Made by a program: the position numbers and the translations under genes. The notes under the pieces are model-generated. The model ran no database searches. It had not been told where the DNA came from and saw nothing but the letters and a program-made list of their open reading frames with translations. Positions 55,306-64,000 of a DNA stretch of 64,000 nt are shown here, one piece after another (position 1 is the first letter of the stretch; every line of letters begins with the position of its first letter). Source of the stretch: Fomes fomentarius (lineage: Eukaryota; Basidiomycota; Agaricomycetes; Polyporales; Polyporaceae); NCBI GenBank assembly GCA_022606135.1, contig JABYQN010000011.1:1550001-1614000 (forward strand), given 5' to 3'.

Positions 55306-55548
55306 GTCGTATGCCCACCTGCAAGTGCCGCCGAGAGTGTGTGTGCGGAACAAGGAGCATGCCAAAGAACAACAGATACTTATCGCGAAAGCCTCTCGAG
55401 GCTCGGTGCCGTGGCGAAACGTAGAGTCAGAAGAGTCAGAATGGTGGGCTCGGTACCAGCGTTTCGGTTCTTTTGAATGGGGATTTGCATGGGGAGTCTA
55501 AAACAGGAAGGCATCCTGGAACGGAAAAAAGAGGTTGATGCGAGTGAT

Positions 55549-55578
55549 GGTAGCCATTGGCGCGCGCTTGGACTGGAT
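55549..55578 (+). repeat. 30 bp direct repeat, right of ABCC copy B
   Basis: Partner of 47707-47736 (ggtagccattggcgcgcgct plus tggactggat). It lies about 105 bp outside the right edge of arm B and 12 bp before the ZF4 promoter module. Confidence 0.8.
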
Positions 55579-55590
55579 CAAGAACGCGAG

Positions 55591-55832
55591 CAGAGATCCA
55601 GCGAGCCGTGAGAAGATCACTACAGTCTTTCCCCACTTCCCCTTTCCAAGTCACAAACGCTCGTTGGCCATCCCAATTTGGGCAAGTAGTTCGTTCGGCG
55701 CCTGCACTCCCTGCCCTCGAGGTCCCATTCTCCTGGCTCCCCCCACTCATATATAAGACCCAGCAGCAATGGGCAGAGCGTCCTCAAACTCTTCCCTCAA
55801 CCCCCACCAGCACACTCTTTGCTTGCTCCAGC
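55591..55832 (+). promoter_or_regulatory. ZF-family promoter module (ZF4)
   Basis: It carries cagagatccagcgagccgtg, ccaagtcacaaacgc, caatttgggcaagtagttcg, ttctcctggctcccc and TATATAAG at 55750-55757, in the same order and spacing as ZF1-ZF3. Confidence 0.8.
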
Positions 55833-56887
55833 ATGATGTCGAACACCGCCGCCGGTGCCGGGCTGCCGTGCTATCAGCCGTATGCCGACTCTATCGGTTC
55901 GATGCCACATCCTCAATATACCCTGCACTACGGCGCTTCCGGCGCACAGTATATATATACTGCACTGCAAGGCCCTTCCAGCGAGGCCTTCCAGTACCAG
56001 ACTGGGTCGTCGAACTGGCAGCTCGAACAAGAGTTATGCGATAACTAGTAAGTTCGTTTCCGGTTAATCCTGAAACTACACTAACGTGCACTTCCCATCA
56101 TAGCTTAGCTACACAGCTCTACGACCATGCCCAAACTACCCCAGACATGTCTTCAGATCCCGTTGCCCACCCATCTCTCACGTCCATCACCTCTGGATTC
56201 TACCATGAGAGCCTATCCGACTCTTTTGAATGCCGAGATGCGGTATCTGCAGACCCGCAAACCATCGCGACCGAGGTACTTTACAGTCCTCCCTCGACCA
56301 CTGCCATGGAAGCTGCACTTCAGCCGAACGTGCCCTCCGACTTCACTCCGCAGAGCTGCATTTGCCTTGCCGTCCTCGAACCACCAGTAACACCGCCCCC
56401 GCGAAAGTCGCGGCGTCGCACTTCCCGTAGAGCGACTAGCTCGTCCACCAGCCAGCTCTCCTCTTCTCCCGCCCCCGGACTCCGGACGTACAAACGCCGC
56501 AACGTCCAAGTCCCATCCGAACTCGCTGCCATGTCGATTCAGCCCACCGCGAGTCGTACCAACCCTTGGCAATGCCCGCACTGCTCCTACGTGCAGCACA
56601 ACCGCCGCTCGCCCGACTACAAGCGGCACGTTGAGACGCACTCGCCCAAAAAGGGACAGTGGGTGTGCTGTGGCGTCCCTGTCTTCGATGCGCAAGCGCA
56701 GGGCGTGCCGGAGAGCATGCTTCATGAGGAGCCGTTCGAGCACGAGGGACTGCTTATGGTCGGAGGATGCAAGAAGACGTTCAGTCGGCGGGATGCGCTG
56801 ACGCGGCATCTAGACAGCAACAAGGGTCGGTGTTTTGGGGATGCGTCTGCGATGTATCAGCCGGGAAACAGGGTTGGGCTCATGTAG
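55833..56887 (+). CDS. C2H2-like zinc-finger protein ZF4
   Basis: Two exons (55833-56047, 56104-56887) encode 332 residues. The N-terminus MMSNTAAGAGLPCYQPYADS and early exon 2 (YLATQLYDHAQTT) resemble ZF2. From PPVTPPPRKSRRR onward it is nearly identical to ZF1, including NPWQCPHCSYVQHNRRSPDY, WVCCGVPVFDAQAQGVPE, VGGCKKTFSRRDALTRHL and RCFGDASAMY. That switch suggests gene conversion or recombination between family members near base 56360. It ends NRVGLM; it lacks the GGRKAGL tail of ZF1 and the kinase stump. No frame damage. Likely a nuclear DNA-binding regulator, targets unknown. Confidence 0.86.
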
Positions 56888-57368
56888 GATCTCCAAAAGA
56901 CGCAGGTGCGCCCTTCGAGTGTAGGAGAGGCGATCTGAGTGACCTACTGGGGGAAATCGTTACACGACTTCAACTGGACCGGATAATTTCGTGTGTTCAC
57001 TGCACGAAAATTGTTTGTATACCCGCCCTGTATATATTCTTTGTGTCAGTATTGCTCGTGAATGCGTCAACATGGTGAGGATGCCATTACTGGATGAATA
57101 TGTTGGCGATGAGGGGATGATGTTCAAGCGAGGTTACAGGACAACTGAGAAAACGTAGCGGTAGTGCAACGATAGCGCGGGCAATGAACCAGGTCGCATC
57201 AAAGGTAGACAGCATGTCTACCCCACGGAATACATACGAGCAGATCGCTAGGTGGGCCTACCATCCGGTGTCAGGCGCCAAGATGTGGTTCTTCCGCTCG
57301 TTTCTCCTAGGGCACTTTCTGCGAAATCATTGAAGGCAGGTCATCGAAGGCAAATGACATCGCGAACT
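56888..57368. other. Intergenic downstream of ZF4
   Basis: Presumed ZF4 3' UTR and the 3' side of the minus-strand hypothetical gene. No supportable ORF. Confidence 0.4.
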
Positions 57369-57943
57369 TCACTGCCAGATTGTGCAGGTATAGGGGGCGG
57401 AGTTTTTCGTTGCCGCCAACCTTTGATTCATACGTGAATGGAATCGGGGGCTGGCAAAAAGCGGAGTGGGAGCTTTGCGCACATAGACAGAAGACGCTTC
57501 ACCTACCTTTATTTCGTTTAACATCTTCGTGCGCAATTGGCGGTCGGTCATGACGTACCACGAATGGCCATGCACGACCCGCATCACTCCAGCAGCATGC
57601 AACGTGGGACCCATGCGGTACAGAATTGGCGTACCGTCCTACAGGCCGTCGCCCGTGTTGCAAGCGAAATGTCGCCGCGCGCGAACTAGGGAAACGGCGT
57701 GGCCTTCCCTCTGCCACTCGAGTCGCGGGCGTCGAGGATAGCGTTCTTGATAGACAATAATGAAGTTCCGCGAGCTGTTTCGGTTCGTAGAGTAAATTCA
57801 CCTTTTATATCCGTGTAACTATTTGTATCTCGACTCCGCAATCCAAGGATCAGTACACAGGCGAAGATCACGAAGATGACGGAGAACGCTGACACCATTC
57901 GTCCGAGACATGCAAACACAGAGCGACAACGCTGCTGCCGCAT
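57369..57943 (-). CDS. Hypothetical membrane-anchored protein
   Basis: A minus-strand frame starts MRQQRCRSVFACLGRMVSAF and holds a strong hydrophobic segment (FSVIFVIFACVLILGL) followed by SRDTNSYTDIKG. A later segment (57625-57505) reads DGTPILYRMGPTLHAAGVMR then VVHGHSWYVMTDRQL. Short introns with gtgaat and gtttcc donors could join them, but I could not confirm every junction. The single N-terminal anchor with a lumenal or extracellular remainder is reminiscent of small fungal secretory-pathway proteins. No family assigned. Confidence 0.4.
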
Positions 57944-58477
57944 TCACACCTGTTTCGATAGACACCGAGGGCAAAACCGAAGGCGTGAGGCACTATCGAG
58001 TGGATGAACTCGTCCTGTCCTAAATATTGGGAGCAGGGATATGGATCCGCGACGTGCGAGGATAAGAACAGGGACTCAGTTGTTGCATGTAGCTCCAGCA
58101 CGCAGAACTAGCTTGCTGACGTATGATCAGAGCGGTCACTGGTAGTCTGTGAAGTTCTGAATATTAATCTCTGCGCTCAACGATGAGTTTGGAACAGAGC
58201 GGGAAGGACTTAGCACACAGCAACGTGTCACGAAGGAGAAAGACAGCAGAGTGAGTAGATCCGTGACCGAGGTGGCTGTCGCGGTTGAAGTCGAAGGCAG
58301 CCCGAGGATCTCCGAGGATGCCGAAACAGAACGGCGTCTTTGACAAGCGCCAGTCGGCGCCCATAACGCGTTATGCCGGCACAATGTGGCGGCGCATTCC
58401 CATCTTGGCATCCTGCTTTCTCCCTCTCTCCACTACTACTGCATGATATTCACAGCGTAGGACACGCACGACGCATC
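57944..58477. other. Intergenic
   Basis: It lies between a minus-strand hypothetical gene and the LRR gene. No ORF with a domain; a pyrimidine-rich tract (ctttctccctctctcc) lies at about 58417-58432, just upstream of the LRR start. Confidence 0.4.
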
Positions 58478-60403
58478 ATGGACTCGTTCTTCCTCGGAGG
58501 TTTCGCCTCTCATGCGCCCCTTCGCCGTCCAGCAGCGCCCAAGGTGTCTCTCGCCTCTCGGAGCCATATTGAGAGTATGGATGCCGGGTTATCGTCGGTC
58601 ACAGGTGCGTTGTATGACTGCTCAGCGTCTTCATGCTCCTCATGGGCCGGACATAAGGTGCGCGGGAGGTTATACAGTTGATCCTCCAGCGACGATCCGT
58701 GACGAAGCTCATTCTCGGCCATAACGACCTCGGTGACTTGGGCTGCGAAGAGCTATTCGGCTTCCTATCCTCAGAAGCAGCGCGGAAGTACAAGATATCT
58801 CATATCAGTCTTAACTCCAATGGCATCGGCAACAGAGGCCTTCTGGCTATCGGCCGCTACCTGCGAGATAACACGACCTTGAAGGAGCTGTTCCTCCAGA
58901 ATGTGAGTTCACTCTATCCCGTCATCCTTCCTCCTCTTCAAGATGCACTACGGCCTGCGATCATGGCCCCGAAAACATCATGGCGTGCTTTTGAGCGTGG
59001 ACGAGATGGATTGGATGGGGGCTTCTCGGCTAAGCAGGCCGTGCTTCCTAAAGGATGCGGGTACCCACTACTGCCCTCAAAATCTGTCAGGGACCGACTT
59101 GATATGACCAATGTCTCGTCCGGAAAGCGGAACAGGAACCACGCAGAAGCCTGTACTTTCCTCTGTGACGGAACGGCGACAGTGATTCCGTCTTCCGGCG
59201 TTGAGTCTTCGCCTTCAGCTTCTCCTGCTCCACATCTGCGCTGTCAATCCGGACGTTTTCATCCACATGTACGCTGACAATCAATCGCAGAATCTGTTCT
59301 CTGGGGATCCAGACGTAGCTATGGTGTTCGCACTCGCGATCAACGCATCGCACCTGGAGACCTTATCCCTAACGACAAACCCTCAACTATCAGATACGTT
59401 CGTCGCTCATTTCTTGCGTATGCTGGACTCTCCCTATCTGCACGAGATACATTTGTCCGTGGCGGGTCTCACGCATGAGTCAGCCCCTCACATTGTCGAG
59501 TACATCACGTCCCCTCGATGCCAAATCCACACCTTCAAGGCGAACGGCAATCAGCTCCGCATCCGTGCGGTACGGTCGATCATTCGCGCAGCCCAGCGAG
59601 CCAATTACACCCTCCTACGACTCGAGCTTTTTGCCACAGGGCTCAACGATTCGGCTGATAACAGTGACGAGTCGTCGAGTGAGGACGACGGTGAGACTAA
59701 GGGCAGCATCAGGGGTTGGGAAGATAGCGAGAAGGAACTTAAACGGATCATTACCCGCAACTCGACACTCAAGTTCCAGGTCGAGAAGGAGGCGCTCAAC
59801 CTCCTACGCTACGCGCGACCACTGCTTATGCGGGGAAGGAATCGCGACGGCAGGGCTAGGTTGCCCGTCGTCTCACCTTGCTCCGAGTCGTGCTCGTGCG
59901 CGACATCTACCAATTCCCTCCTTTCCTCTATCGGCCAGACATACCACCTCTCCGTATCCTCCACATCCCCCAGACTAGCAGAGCTCTTTTCCAAGCTACC
60001 AACCGAGCTCCAGCTCCACATCCTATCCTTCTTCGCGCCCATCCTCTCCAACGCACAACGAATCCGCATCGCCACCTACGCCTCCTCTCCCGCGACGCTC
60101 CCAGCCCTGCTCCCGTGCCTTTCTGGTGGAGGTGGCTGCATCCCTGATCCCGCCAGCCCGCAATTCGGCCTGGGCGGCCCAGCGTCCAGTACACACAGTC
60201 CACTCGGCATCGGCATCGGCGGGGGCGTCAGGCTGAGGAAACGCGATGGGAATTCGGCCGCCGGTGGGTGCGCGAACGGGAAGTGCATGGGCGCGGGAAA
60301 CAGTGTCCTTTGCAGGCGCGAGGCGGAACGCTCGCAGTGGCTCGCGTCGGTGCGGTGCAATGCGTTCGAGCTGGAGGAGGAGGGGTCCGTGCTGACTGAG
60401 TAG
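58478..60403 (+). CDS. Leucine-rich-repeat (ribonuclease-inhibitor-like) protein
   Basis: Three exons (58478-58604, 58658-58902, 59291-60403) join in frame to 494 residues. RNI-type repeats are visible: VTKLILGHNDLGDLGCEEL, ISHISLNSNGIGNRGLLAIG, TLKELFLQN, LETLSLTTNPQLSDTFVAHF, IHTFKANGNQLRIRAVRSII. An acidic stretch (SDESSSEDDGE) follows, then a C-terminal segment (LPTELQLHILSFF) that resembles an F-box core placed after the repeats. Gly- and Cys-rich low complexity leads to the stop. The junction LFLQN/NLFSGDP restores repeat spacing and supports the 388 nt second intron. Probably a protein-interaction scaffold, perhaps an SCF adaptor; partner unknown. Confidence 0.82.
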
Positions 60404-60903
60404 GGGTACGCTTACTACGCTGTGCTTGGAAGGCGTTCTGGATCACGCACGGTCATGGCCCTGGGGACTATGGAGACTATGCACGACGCTTTAAGCTTCA
60501 CAGTCCGACTCGTTATGTAGGATATTGAGGATGATCTCGTCGGACATGCTATATATGTATCTTGTACGCTGTATCATCTTGAGCTGATCTGTATAATCGT
60601 TACCTCCCATGACTTTTGTCAACATCTTAGTTGCGCCTGACTACCGTGTGGTTGCCGGTGTGAGGTGTATGCAATTGTCGCGGTGCAGCCAGGAATGCAT
60701 GCCAGAGCCCGCGCGCGATATCCCGGAGCCGAACTCATTTCATCGCGCGAGTCATGGGCGCTTACATTGATTACTGGTTTGCCCTCGACCACCACTTACC
60801 GGCATCTTGCCGCTGCTGTCCTCTTGATCTTGTTTTTTTCTTCTTCTCGAGCGTGGTGAACTACTCGCGGCGTATATTCTAGACTACTGGCCAGCACGGT
60901 CCT
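60404..60903. other. Intergenic
   Basis: 3' flank of the LRR gene and upstream region of TFA1. A T-rich tract (cttgtttttttcttcttctc) lies at about 60829-60848, about 60 nt before the TFA1 start. Confidence 0.4.
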
Positions 60904-62760
60904 ATGGCTCAAGGACTGTCGAAGGACGAGCAAGAGACCCTCCGCTTACTGGTCCAGCATGTCTCGCGAGCGTTCTACGAGCCCAAGTTCACGGTCGTCA
61001 TGGACCAGCTGATTCGACATCAGGTGTAAGTGTTGCGGCCGCATGATCTGCATCTTCTCTTCGTGCGTGTTGCGTGTGGCAAATATGGAAGAGGGGAGCA
61101 GAGCGGGAGGGGCGGAGGTTGGGAGAGCACTCTTTTGTTCCTACACGTTTTGCGTCGCATGATGACTCATTCGCGACAGTCTGAAGGACGACGACCTGGC
61201 GGGTAGGATGGGACTGCAGCTCAAGGAGCTGAACAAGATCATGGCCACGCTGGAGGGCCACAAGCTAGTCCGAATGTACGTCCGTCCACTTACCGCCCAA
61301 TCCCATCATTCTTTGCTCTATCGCCAACTCCCTTCCCCTGTCGTGTCATATCGCGCAGATACCGCCAGAACGAGCTGAAGGAGGGAGCGCAGCGCTCCGT
61401 CGGGCGACAGTACTTCTACATCGACTACCAGTCGTTCTGCAACGTCGTCAAGTGGCGCATGGCCGAGATGCGGCGCATCATCGACCAGGGCCTCCGGAAC
61501 GAGCTCGACTCCAAGGGCTACCTCTGTCCGCAGTGTAAGAAGGCATTTCAGGCGTTAGAGGCCGATCGTCTCATGAACTTTGCCTTGGGCACGTTCAACT
61601 GCGACGTGTGCGGCGCGGAGCTCGTGGATAATGATAATGCGGAGAACGTGATCGGAAGCCAGGATCGGATGCAACGGTTCAATCGGCAGATGCGGTTCAT
61701 CCTGGAGGGGCTGAGGAGGACGGAGGACATGGTCTTGCCTGCGTACGTCGTCGCGCGCATGTTCGCTTGTTGGCTGACACCTGACGACACGTGTGGATAT
61801 CCCAGGTTCGATGTGACGATCTGGATTCGAGATCATCTGGAGGCAGAGCGGAGAAAAGCGGAGGCACGCGAGAGCGGGCTGAAGATTGCAGGTGCGGGCG
61901 GTGAGGGCCGGCTGGGCGACACGATCGGCGTCGTTATATCTGTCGACAAGGACGAGGAGACTGCGCGTGCAGAGCGCGACAAGGAGGCGGCGGCCAAGCG
62001 ACAGCAGAACGCGCTGCCGTTGTGGCATCTGCAGAGCACGATCTCCGGCGACCTCACTGCGCTCGGTATCAAGGAGAGCGCACGAGCAGAGGCGGTTACT
62101 GCGGATGTGAACAAGCTCCCCAGCTCAAACGACGCTATCTTGAAGGGACTGGGCGTACCGAAGCCCCCAGAGATGAACGGAGAGGACACAAAGGCGGATG
62201 TCGTGCAGAATGCAGAGGCAGAGTGTGCGTATCGGAGTGTATCGTTGGTTCTGCTGATACTGATGATCGTTGTCGTGTAGACTACGACCAATACTACGCC
62301 TCCCTCGCTGTGTCGACTGCACCACCCGGTCAGCTCACCCCCGAGTACGGTGGGGAGGAAGAGGACGTGAAGCCAAACCTGGAGTACCTCGACTCCCTGA
62401 ACGAGTATCGGAAACGGTCTCGGTCGCGGGAAGATGTCGGCACGGGAGGGAGCACACCAAAAATGCCTCGTACAGACGAGCACATGGAAACTCAAAGTGC
62501 GGCTGCTCCGCAGGATGTAGAGGTGTATACGAATGGTGTGGGTGGAGACTCTGCTGGTGCTGGGGATGACCCGATCGTATATGGTACGTCTCTCTATTCC
62601 CATTTATTATTTCAAAGTATGTGCAGATGTCGATGCTCATGCTCGGCTTGTAGTGAACGGCGCACCGGTGCCGCTCTCGCAGATCACGGAGGAACACCAG
62701 GAGGCGATGAGCCCGGAGGAGTACACGGCGTACTTCGAGGTGCTCGCCGCGCACTCGTGA
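60904..62760 (+). CDS. TFA1: Transcription initiation factor TFIIE, alpha subunit
   Basis: Six exons (60904-61025, 61180-61275, 61359-61742, 61806-62224, 62281-62583, 62654-62760) join in frame to 476 residues. TFIIE alpha is the large subunit of the general factor that recruits and regulates TFIIH at RNA polymerase II promoters. Seen here: the N-terminal winged-helix TFE domain (LVQHVSRAFYEPKFTVVMDQ, LKDDDLAGRMGLQLKELNKI, YFYIDYQSFCNVVKWR); the zinc ribbon with its four cysteines in YLCPQCKKAF and FNCDVCGAEL; the following helix (NRQMRFILEGLRRTEDM); an acidic, lysine/arginine-rich linker; and the C-terminal VNGAPVPLSQITEEHQEAM block. Length fits fungal homologues. A conserved housekeeping gene marking the right border of the rearranged block. 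Confidence 0.95.
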
Positions 62761-63295
62761 TAGTGACATTTGTGTGGCGCAGCGCGATGGACGACGCTGT
62801 ATTATTTATCGCTCGGTTGTATACCATCTTGTATCACTAGATCATACTGTACGAGTTGTCCGAGGTGCACGGGCTCCTCCTACTAATGCAATTGAAGGGT
62901 CTTTGGATTTGGATAATCACAGAAGGACGAGATTGGGGTAGGGTTTGTACAATGTTGGGAGTACTAATAGTCTGGAGACAATATTTCATGCATGGAGAAT
63001 CAACTGATCTTACCACGCCCTCTTTAGATCTTCTGCTCGCGTGGCCTTGCTCTCTCTTCTTCCTCGTGGACGACGTTGAAGATGGGAGTGGCACATCGCG
63101 AGTCTTCTTCCCGACGGTGTGCCACTCATTGTCAACACCATAGTGCGACACCGCAACGCTCGGTGAGTCACCTTGTCACTGCGTACTTCAGTCGCTTACC
63201 GCTGCGGACCCCGGGATCTATACTTACCGACCTTCGATATCGATAGACGTACGACAGGATAACCAGTTCAACCATGCCGTCGTGATCCGTGAGCC
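62761..63295. other. Intergenic
   Basis: TFA1 3' flank and upstream region of the F-box gene. A minus-strand frame at 63151-63000 (GVDNEWHTVGKKTRDVPL) is moderately protein-like but has no start context or domain. Confidence 0.35.
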
Positions 63296-64000
63296 ATGCG
63301 CAGTCGTACAACGCAGTTCAAACGTCTGTTCCGTTATTGGCGCACATGTCTCCCCATTTTCGTAGCACGGACCGTCACTCAATCTATCGCCGGTGACAAC
63401 GACCCCGCCGGCCCTCTGGCCCACGTTCCCGTTGACATCTTCGACAAGATTTTCACGCTGCTTCAAGATGATCGTCAGGCACTCTTATCCTGCTCATTAA
63501 CCTCCAGGCATTGGCGTGAGGTCTCTCTTCGCCACGTCTTTCGTACCCTCAAGGTCCTCGAGCGGCACTCTTTCGCATCCTTCTTCAAGTTCCTGCGCAA
63601 GCATCCAGAGATCGCCGCGGTCATCAAGGTCCTAAAGCTCGGAGGAGAGCAACGCGATGTTTTCGAACGCAGCAGCCCGAACCTAGATTGCGACGCATTC
63701 GCATCCCTACTCCCCATTCTCTGCGGACTTGACGAGGTGTACATTGGCCCGCAGATTGTCCTCGTCAATTTCCCTGCAGTCTGTAACCCATCTCACCTCC
63801 AAGATCTCTTCCGATTCGTCCGCCACCTTGGTCGCTACACAACCACAGTACCTACATACCATCGTCGTTGATGTCACACATTACATCCACTTCAAGGAAC
63901 TCCGCGCATCTTCTGCTCTATCTGCACTTCTTTGTCTCTTCGCGCAACACACGCTGCCATTCCGGTTGCCCTCGGTCTATTCGGACCCGGGGAGAAACCC
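63296..64000 (+). CDS. F-box protein, 5' part, runs off the window
   Basis: Exon 1 (63296-63778) encodes 161 residues. Near residue 40 the F-box begins: LAHVPVDIFDKIFTLLQDDR, LSCSLTSRHWREVSLRHVF. It would be a substrate adaptor of an SCF ubiquitin ligase. A 70 nt intron (gtctgtaac...accacag, 63779-63848) leads in phase 0 to exon 2, which reads YLHTIVVDVTHYIHFKELRA and RLPSVYSDPGRNP to the window end. The intron is supported by the inverted fragment at 41951-42992, where exon 2 is also recognisable. Without the intron the frame would stop at 63871. Confidence 0.8.

Noticed and set aside
58658..58690. A 32 nt intron in the LRR gene (58658-58689)
   Set aside because: Too short for splicing; a 53 nt intron at 58605-58657 gives a continuous frame (AREVIQLILQRRSVTKL) instead.

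Overview
This window looks like nuclear DNA of a filamentous basidiomycete, most likely a wood-decay polypore (order inferred, not proven). Genes are split by many short GT-AG introns and the base composition is moderately GC-rich. The gene content is typical of that group: an HNH_2 nuclease protein, a DUF6533-type membrane protein, F-box/LRR proteins, polyol and short-chain dehydrogenases, and a fungal ABCC transporter. I found no rRNA, convincing tRNA, CRISPR array, or complete transposon.

Layout. The left edge holds the 3' end of DNA primase small subunit (PRI1). ABCC transporter copy A (1102-8294, +) follows, with a small membrane-protein ORF behind it. From 9.06 to 14.3 kb I see no gene I can support. 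At 14.3-19.7 kb a divergent pair shares one promoter region: a 262-residue short-chain dehydrogenase (-) and a 378-residue zinc-type sorbitol/xylitol dehydrogenase (+), probably a polyol or sugar catabolic pair. A gene-poor stretch runs to 25.8 kb, followed by poorly resolved minus-strand genes, then an HNH nuclease-like gene (29520-30946, +).

From 31 to 57 kb the window is a rearranged, duplication-rich block. It contains two paralogous short-chain dehydrogenases (31205-32491 and 38680-39913, both -). It contains four copies of a two-exon zinc-finger-like gene (ZF1-ZF4, all +) that share a ~240 bp promoter module. ZF1 and ZF3 are recent ~2 kb direct duplicates that also carry a stump of a STE20-type kinase gene, and ZF3 is frameshifted. 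A decayed DUF6533 gene, a decayed F-box/LRR-like gene, and the inverted 3' part of an F-box gene also lie here. ABCC copy B (48460-55305, -) is an inverted duplicate of copy A spanning nearly 8 kb, and it is bounded by a 30 bp direct repeat. Past 58 kb the order becomes ordinary again: an LRR (ribonuclease-inhibitor-like) protein, TFIIE alpha (TFA1), and the start of an F-box gene whose second exon is the relative of the inverted fragment near 42.9 kb.

Both ends therefore carry conserved housekeeping genes (PRI1, TFA1), while the middle is an accessory island shaped by segmental duplication. Duplication breakpoints fall repeatedly just upstream of the ZF promoter module. Intron coordinates were read by hand from splice signals and paralogue alignment; those of the ABCC, SDR, polyol dehydrogenase, ZF, HNH, LRR and TFIIE genes are well supported.
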